A stretch of 18,527 bases of DNA, from positions 1 through 18,527 of the forward strand of contig DCOU01000099.1 of NCBI GenBank assembly GCA_002322525.1, read 5' to 3'. The notes beneath the pieces are model-generated. The model saw nothing but the letters and a program-made list of their open reading frames with translations, did not search any database and was not told where the DNA came from. Made by a program: the position numbers and the translations under genes. This DNA comes from Candidatus Omnitrophica bacterium UBA1562 (GTDB lineage Bacteria > Omnitrophota > Gorgyraeia > Gygaellales > Profunditerraquicolaceae). Position 1 is the first letter of the stretch; every line of letters begins with the position of its first letter. This document shows positions 13,845 through 18,527 of the stretch, in pieces.

Positions 13845-13902
13845 ACCCCGTTAGAGACACCATAGCTTTCTGCTGTCTACCTATGGTCTCTAACGGGGTA
13901 AA
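13842..13902. mobile_element. TAAA-flanked hairpin element, copy 3
   Basis: The core 13846-13898 (53 bp) has arms CCCCGTTAGAGAC(AC)CATAG and complement, with a 2-base bulge. TAAA is repeated directly at 13842-13845 and 13899-13902. The left TAAA includes the stop codon of the GGDEF gene. The arms diverge from copies 1 and 2 after GTTAGA, but pair with each other. Confidence 0.75.
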
Positions 13903-13937
13903 GGGCCTTGGCAACAGCAGCATCCGGTTCTTTATCC

Positions 13938-13998
13938 TTTAGCCCGTTAGAAATCTTGTTTTTCCCCGTTAAAACTTTGGTATTTCTAAGGGGGTTTA
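13938..13998. mobile_element. TTTA-flanked hairpin element, copy 4 (degenerate)
   Basis: Arms GCCCGTTAGAAAT (13942-13954) and ATTTCTAAGGGGG (13982-13994) pair imperfectly. TTTA is repeated directly at 13938-13941 and 13995-13998. An extra CCCCGTTA sits in the loop, as in copy 1. It ends 5 bp from the smc stop codon. Confidence 0.65.
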
Positions 13999-14003
13999 CT
14001 GTC

Positions 14004-17000
14004 CTATTTTTCCGCAAACTTAACTGACACAATCTTAGATACGCCTGATTCCTGCATGGTAATCCCATACATAACGCCAGCATTAGCAATGGTCTTTTTG
14101 TTGTGGGTTATCACAATAAATTGGGAATCCTTGGCAAATTCCGAAAGCAATCGGCTGAACCTGTCAACATTGGCCTCATCTAATGCCGCATCTATTTCAT
14201 CCAATACGCAAAAAAGCGATGGCTTAACTTTAAATATAGCGAATATTAATGCTATTGCCGAAAGCGATTTTTCTCCTCCTGATAACAAGAGGACATTCTG
14301 TAACTTTTTTCCTGGCGGCCGGCAGATAATTTCAATCCCCGATTCCAGAGGATCCTGCTCATCAATTAAGAAAACCTGGGCATCCCCGCCGTTAAATAAT
14401 AACTTGAAATAATTGCGGAATTCCTCGCTGACTCTTTCAAAGGTCTCTAAAAACATTTTTTTGGTTGTCCGATTAATCTTTAATATTGCCTCATGCACTG
14501 ATTCTTTGGCACAAACGAGGTCGTTCTGTTGCTGAGTTAAGAAATCATAACGCTTTTTTAATTCGTCATATTCCTCGATAGCTACCAGATTAACTGTGCC
14601 GCAGGCATTCAGCTTTTCATTTAATCTCTGGATATCTTGCGAAAGTGTATTTTTGTCTGTCTCCTGCGGGATGCCGCAAGAAATATCCAAATCTATCTTA
14701 TAGGCTTGCAAAATTCTGTCTTTTATGCTTGTAATCTTAAAATCCACGTCTTTATTCTGCATTTGCAATTCATATAATTTGTTCTTGAGGGTATCCAGCT
14801 GCCTTCTATCCGATTCCAAATTCTCAATTGCATCGCCTACGCCTTCTGAAATCTCTTTATATTTATCTTCTGTAACTTTTAAATTTTTATTTTGGGCTTC
14901 GATATCAAGATGCGCCTGCTCGATTTTAGCCTCTAAATTTTTAATCTCTAAAACCGAACCCTCCCGCTTAGTATCATTTTCTTTCATCTGTCTTTCAAGA
15001 TTCAGGAGGCTTTCTTTGTCCTGCTCGTAAGCACCCTCTAAAATCTCAAGCGTCGTCTGATCAGAGTCAAGGCGTTTACCTAAGCCTTCCAGTTCCGTCT
15101 TTGTCTGGGTAATCACAACCAAAACTTCCTCTCTGGTTTTGTTGTCTAAATCAATGTTATTCTGTTCATGCAAAATTAAATCTTCGCTATCCTTCTCTTC
15201 TTTATCTAGGCCAGACAGTTGAGATTGAAAACCAGTTGTTTTTTCTTCTAATGTAGTTAACTCGCTACCTACCTCGGCTAACTCTATGTTTATGACCTCC
15301 TCTTCCTCATTTATCTTATTAAATTGCCCTAAAATGGTATTATAGGAGGCCCTTCTGTTCGACAAGGCTATTTCCTGCTTGTGGGACTCATCCAAGAGAT
15401 TATGTATAGTTTTAGCCAGCTCTTCAATGCGTCTAAGGCTGGCTTTTTTAGTGTTTTCTAAGGCGTTTAAATTTTCTCCTATACTTTCTAACTTCTCGCT
15501 GATTTTTTGTGTATCTAAATCAATAGGTTTTGCTTCGCCTGACAATTTAAATCTTGCTGATTCAAGGGCCTGCTTATCATCCCTTGAGTTAATTTCAGGC
15601 TCGTCTTTTATCTTTATTACCAAACCCGTTACTTTATCAAGGGGTGGCTTATCTAAATACACAACTGCGTTCATCGACTCACTGATGTCTTCATATTTAG
15701 TTTTTAGTTTCTCTAGGAATTCCTTATGCGATTGCAAGGTCAATTTTTCCTTCTCTAAATTATCAATACCTGCATTTATGTTGTTTAAAGACAGGCCCTC
15801 CCGCTCTTGTTCTGTTCTAATGTTAGCTATTTTAAGGTTGGAATCCTGGAATGCGTTTTCCAGGCCTTTTAGCTCTATTGTAAGATTATCTAAATTATTC
15901 TTAAACAAAGCTTTTTCTTCACCAACCTTTAACCTTTCAATTTCCAGTCTCTTCTTTCTTGCTAAATAAATCTGCTGTTTACTGCTCAAGTCGGCAACCT
16001 GATTTTTAACCTGGGTAAGTTTCGTTACTAACTCTAAAATATTTCTTTTTGTCTTTGCGATATTCTCTAAGGAAGCCTTAATCGAGGACTTAAGGTTACT
16101 AAGCTGGATTTCTTTAACTTTCAGCAACGATTTCTTCGCCTCAATATTTTTCGTTATATTATCGTGCTCCGATTTCAGGTTCGTTAATTTCTCTTCATCA
16201 AGGGTAAGTCTATTTTTAGTCTGTTCAATTTGTGCCTGCAGGTATTTCTGATTTGCATCTAACTCGGATGTCTTTTCTTGATTAAAATTTATACGTTCTT
16301 CATTTGCCGAGATAAGATTATCAAGGTTTAATATCTGGTTTTTTATTGCCAGGATATTATCTTCCATGGCCTTTAAATCCGCACGATGAGCGCTTACTTT
16401 TGATTCGTGTTCCTGAATTATATTTAAAAGCCGGCCTTGTGCTACCTGGAGCTCATTTAATTGATTTATAATATGGGTTTTTTCAAGCATTAACTCGGAA
16501 TTCTTTAAAAATGCTAAATTTATTTCTTTTTGTTTTAACTCTTCGAAAATCTCTTTGTACCTGCGCGCTCTTGTCGCCTGCCGCTCTAAAGAACCGATCT
16601 GGCGTTTTACTTCTGCAATAATGTCATTAACCCTTAAAAGGTTCTGTCCTGTCTCTTCTAATTTCCTGAGCGCCTCTTTCTTCTGCGCTTTATATTTAGT
16701 AATGCCTGCGGCTTCATCAAATATTAAACGCCTATCTTCGGGCCTTGAGCTTAAAACGAGGTCGACTTTACCCTGTTCAACTAAGGAATAGTTCTCTGCC
16801 CCTATGCCTGTCCCCATAAGCAAGTCCAGGATATCCTTAAGGCGGACCAGGGTTTTGTTTAAAAGGTATTCGCTTTCGCCTGAACGGAAAACGCGCCTGG
16901 TAATCACAACTTCATTCTGGTCAACGGCAAAATACCTCTTATTATTATCAAAAGCCAGGCTGACTTCTGCCATACTCAAAGGCTCTTTTGAATCAGTGCC

Positions 17001-18080
17001 GTTAAAAATTACATCCTGCATCTGGGAACCGCGCAGCGCCTTTATAGACTGTTCTCCTAAAACCCAGCGTATGGCGTCGAAGATATTACTATTGTGGACT
17101 ATAATATCTTGGGCAATAAAATTATGGGTATCTAAAACTGATAAATCATAAACCCATTTTTCCGAATATATTTTCTTTATACTGACTATTTCATCCCAAT
17201 AAATATCCGAGTTGGCTAATAATTTAAGGTAGTCGTAAATGGTTTTGGCTAACCCCGTAAGACTGCTGTGTTCAGCAATAATACTTAAAGCCTCGAGTAG
17301 CCCTTGCCGCGTGGGTAAACATCTGTTTTCATAATAACTTACTAATTTGGGAGATATCTTTTTAAACCTCTTAACCTTAATCCCACTAAGTTTCACAAGT
17401 GTCTTAAAAGTCTGGTTAACTTCGGGAATCAAATCTAAATTTAAATTTGTTTTATAATTAAGGTTTTTTATCTCTTCCAGTTTAACGGACTTCTTGCCTT
17501 TAAAATTTAATTGATTCATAAGAAGCTTTACATTTTTCAACCCATTCCCATATAAGCCTTCACTAAGCCCTTTTTCTGAATATGCACCAGTCAACTTAAG
17601 GCTACGAGGTACTGCAATCCTTACCCCAATTTTCAATTGCTCTGCTTTAAGATCGACAACCTGGCCGTCCTTAATGCTAAAGAATGGATGATAATGGGTT
17701 GTAACAACAGTTTTGCCAGATTTTGTTTTAATTTCTAAAAGGTATTTAGGGGCTCTACGTTTTATAAATGCATATATCGGCTTTGGCTCAATTTTTAAAT
17801 TCTGGGGATTAAGAGACAAAACCGAAATCTGCGATAAATCACAATAGGCTACAAGGCCATCCTCGATCTTTTCTATTTTGCTTGCATTCTTTATTGCCAA
17901 ATCTACTAAATCTTTTATTTTTACCCTCGAGCCGTCTGATAGACAAACTAGGCTTGAAGCGCTCAAACATTTTCCGCAGCCGTTTGGGCCCACTATTGCT
18001 GTAATGCCGGGCTCAAAATTTAATGTTGTTTTATCGAAAAAAGATTTAAACCCCACCAGTTCCAATTTTTTAAAATACAT
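14004..18080 (-). CDS. smc: chromosome partition protein SMC, intein-interrupted, small hinge
   Basis: SMC is the ATPase core of condensin-type chromosome organisation. The N-terminal head MYFKKLELVGFKSF...VGPNGCGK (residues 1-37) is broken at the P-loop by an intein (38-330) and resumes SNIFDAIRWVLGEQS. Two long coiled coils span about 465-795 and 860-1155. The C-terminal head has LLLSGGEKSLSAIALIFA (1264-1281), Walker B SLFCVLDEIDAAL (1288-1300) and the H-loop VITHN. The spliced protein would be 1065 aa, about 100 short of usual bacterial SMC. The gap is at the hinge: only about 65 residues (793-858) separate the coils instead of about 150, and the usual hinge glycines are not visible. ATG at 18080 follows GGGAGG seven bases upstream. 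A small HTH gene precedes it by 59 bp, probably in one transcript. Confidence 0.96.
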   Translation of the reverse strand: MYFKKLELVGFKSFFDKTTLNFEPGITAIVGPNGCGKCLSASSLVCLSDGSRVKIKDLVDLAIKNASKIEKIEDGLVAYCDLSQISVLSLNPQNLKIEPKPIYAFIKRRAPKYLLEIKTKSGKTVVTTHYHPFFSIKDGQVVDLKAEQLKIGVRIAVPRSLKLTGAYSEKGLSEGLYGNGLKNVKLLMNQLNFKGKKSVKLEEIKNLNYKTNLNLDLIPEVNQTFKTLVKLSGIKVKRFKKISPKLVSYYENRCLPTRQGLLEALSIIAEHSSLTGLAKTIYDYLKLLANSDIYWDEIVSIKKIYSEKWVYDLSVLDTHNFIAQDIIVHNSNIFDAIRWVLGEQSIKALRGSQMQDVIFNGTDSKEPLSMAEVSLAFDNNKRYFAVDQNEVVITRRVFRSGESEYLLNKTLVRLKDILDLLMGTGIGAENYSLVEQGKVDLVLSSRPEDRRLIFDEAAGITKYKAQKKEALRKLEETGQNLLRVNDIIAEVKRQIGSLERQATRARRYKEIFEELKQKEINLAFLKNSELMLEKTHIINQLNELQVAQGRLLNIIQEHESKVSAHRADLKAMEDNILAIKNQILNLDNLISANEERINFNQEKTSELDANQKYLQAQIEQTKNRLTLDEEKLTNLKSEHDNITKNIEAKKSLLKVKEIQLSNLKSSIKASLENIAKTKRNILELVTKLTQVKNQVADLSSKQQIYLARKKRLEIERLKVGEEKALFKNNLDNLTIELKGLENAFQDSNLKIANIRTEQEREGLSLNNINAGIDNLEKEKLTLQSHKEFLEKLKTKYEDISESMNAVVYLDKPPLDKVTGLVIKIKDEPEINSRDDKQALESARFKLSGEAKPIDLDTQKISEKLESIGENLNALENTKKASLRRIEELAKTIHNLLDESHKQEIALSNRRASYNTILGQFNKINEEEEVINIELAEVGSELTTLEEKTTGFQSQLSGLDKEEKDSEDLILHEQNNIDLDNKTREEVLVVITQTKTELEGLGKRLDSDQTTLEILEGAYEQDKESLLNLERQMKENDTKREGSVLEIKNLEAKIEQAHLDIEAQNKNLKVTEDKYKEISEGVGDAIENLESDRRQLDTLKNKLYELQMQNKDVDFKITSIKDRILQAYKIDLDISCGIPQETDKNTLSQDIQRLNEKLNACGTVNLVAIEEYDELKKRYDFLTQQQNDLVCAKESVHEAILKINRTTKKMFLETFERVSEEFRNYFKLLFNGGDAQVFLIDEQDPLESGIEIICRPPGKKLQNVLLLSGGEKSLSAIALIFAIFKVKPSLFCVLDEIDAALDEANVDRFSRLLSEFAKDSQFIVITHNKKTIANAGVMYGITMQESGVSKIVSVKFAEK
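15507..15704 (-). other. reduced SMC hinge region
   Basis: Residues 793-858 connect the two coiled coils. A small beta-like core (NAVVYLDKPPLDKVTGLVIKI) is visible, but not the two-lobed hinge of about 150 residues with conserved glycines that dimerises other SMC proteins. Confidence 0.55.
17091..17969 (-). other. intein inserted in the Walker A motif of SMC
   Basis: This 293-residue protein-splicing element occupies SMC residues 38-330. Splicing residues are all present: Cys1 (block A CLSASSLVCLSDGSRVKI), block B TTHYHPF with the TxxH pair, block F WVYDLSVLDTHNFIAQD, and the terminal His-Asn followed by Ser+1 of the host. Excision rebuilds GPNGCGK-SN, a perfect P-loop. About 175 residues lie between blocks B and F, more than a mini-intein needs, yet I see no LAGLIDADG dodecapeptide. 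The tail LLANSDIYWDEIVSI resembles the segment after DOD endonucleases in family members, so a decayed endonuclease is likely. CLPTRQG in the linker may be a further small insertion. Confidence 0.94.
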
Positions 18081-18139
18081 CTATTATCCTCCCTGTTGAA
18101 TGATTAGTATAAATTCGTATATCGGATTTCGGATTTAAC

Positions 18140-18313
18140 TTATGCATGTGTATGTTGTTCCATCCAGGAATCGATTTTATCTTTTCGAAAGCGCCACTGG
18201 CCAACAAGTTTTATCGCAGGAATCTTATTATGTTTAAGCCAATCATAAATTGTGCGCCGGGTTACTTTTAAGTAACCGGCTAAATCCTCAATAGTCATTA
18301 ATCCGCTATTCAT
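18140..18313 (-). CDS. excisionase-type helix-turn-helix DNA-binding protein
   Basis: This 57-aa protein is a single winged-HTH of the MerR/excisionase (HTH_17) type: LMTIEDLAGYLKVTRRTIYDWL followed by KIPAIKLVGQWRFRKDKIDSWM. Such proteins bind DNA, either as recombination directionality factors or as small regulators. I chose ATG at 18311-18313 with GAGAGG six bases upstream; a longer reading frame to 18391 would be translated from the REP palindrome and is unlikely. No integrase or prophage genes are nearby, so a regulatory role, perhaps on the smc transcript it heads, is as likely as excision. Specific target unknown. Confidence 0.8.
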   Translation of the reverse strand: MNSGLMTIEDLAGYLKVTRRTIYDWLKHNKIPAIKLVGQWRFRKDKIDSWMEQHTHA

Positions 18314-18338
18314 AGTTTGCCTCTCAACCATTGCCAGT

Positions 18339-18366
18339 AGGGTCTGTCCCCGAAGGGGACTGACCC
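18339..18366. repeat. REP-like palindrome in the leader of the HTH-smc transcript
   Basis: The sequence is identical over 28 bases to 3971-3998: GGGTCtGTCCCCgaaGGGGACtGACCC with one T-T mismatch per arm and a GAA loop. It lies between the predicted promoter (18390-18417) and the HTH gene, so it would form a stable hairpin in the 5' leader. Confidence 0.8.
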
Positions 18367-18389
18367 ACGACAAAAAAAGTACTAAATGC

Positions 18390-18417
18390 AATATAAACCA
18401 AAAATTATTTTTGTCAA
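18390..18417 (-). promoter_or_regulatory. predicted promoter of the HTH-smc transcript
   Basis: TTGACA (complement of 18412-18417), a 16-bp AT-rich spacer and TATATT (complement of 18390-18395) fit a sigma-70 promoter. The leader would be about 70 bases and contain the REP-like hairpin. Confidence 0.5.
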
Positions 18418-18527
18418 GGAAAATCTTTACATTCTTTAACGTAACTAGACAAATAAGATAATTATTGACAATAAATATGCAGATATTACAGGAAAAAAGG
18501 GGAAAAAAAGGGGGACGGGGGGCTGTC

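Noticed and set aside
13877..14089. Minus-strand 70-aa reading frame across the smc end and hairpin copies 3-4, with KDKEPDAAVAKAL
   Set aside because: It overlaps the smc C-terminus in another frame and runs through two inserted hairpins; with the insertions removed it has no start. The peptide looks coding-like but I cannot support a gene.
18314..18391. N-terminal extension of the HTH protein starting at 18391
   Set aside because: The extension is translated from the REP palindrome; a good ribosome-binding site precedes ATG 18311-18313, and the domain starts there.
18503..18527. Purine-rich end of the window (GGGGGACGGGG...CTGTC)
   Set aside because: It could be the edge of another REP-type repeat, but the window ends before a second arm can be seen.

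Overview
The window is an 18.5-kb AT-rich bacterial chromosome segment (roughly 40% GC by eye) with short spacers, mostly Shine-Dalgarno-led genes and an unusual load of small palindromic repeats. No rRNA or tRNA is present to fix taxonomy. The gene content and repeat style resemble an uncultivated Gram-negative lineage; a PVC-type candidate phylum such as Omnitrophota is my guess, and it is inference only. A lipoprotein with an outer-membrane-type sorting residue supports a diderm envelope.

Layout. (1) 1-1205: an IS630-family insertion sequence whose transposase is split by a -1 frame change at a perfect A_AAA_AAA slippery heptamer; it sits 26 bp beyond the end of hisI. (2) 1232-12373, all on the minus strand: recA, htrA/degP-like protease, recX, alaS, hisD, hisB, hisH, hisA, a peptidoglycan-binding-domain lipoprotein, hisF, hisI. 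The only strong promoter I see for this stretch is in front of recA (TTGACA-17-TATAAT, a perfect consensus), so one long transcript joining DNA repair, translation and histidine synthesis is possible. hisG, hisC and hisE are not here. (3) 12374-12659: a divergent control region with a REPIN-like inverted repeat. (4) 12660-13844, plus strand: a GAF-GGDEF diguanylate cyclase, possibly leaderless. (5) 14004-18313, minus strand: a small excisionase-type HTH gene followed by smc. The smc gene carries a 293-residue intein exactly in the Walker A P-loop and has an unusually small hinge.

Three kinds of small repeat run through the window. (a) A 47-53 bp hairpin element (CCCCGTTAG...CTAACGGGG) is present four times. 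Each copy is flanked by direct repeats of TAAA/TTTA that look like 4-bp target duplications. One copy sits in frame inside alaS and one splits a relic duplicate of the hisA 3' end, where deleting core plus one 4-mer restores a HisA-like reading frame. (b) REP/REPIN-like palindromes (GGGACAGTCCC, GGTCTGTCCCCGAAGGGGACTGACC, AAAAGGGGACGGTTC) lie at 3945-4023, 12522-12600 and 18339-18366. (c) Spacer-specific arrays of 7-10 bp units, in the clearer cases arranged as two inverted arms, occur between his/alaS/recX genes, and one lies in frame inside hisF. Each array uses its own unit.

The most noteworthy items are the P-loop intein with a reduced-hinge SMC, the TAAA-targeting hairpin element with a reconstructable empty site, the variable-unit hairpin arrays, and an imidazoleglycerol-phosphate dehydratase whose second half lacks canonical metal-binding histidines.
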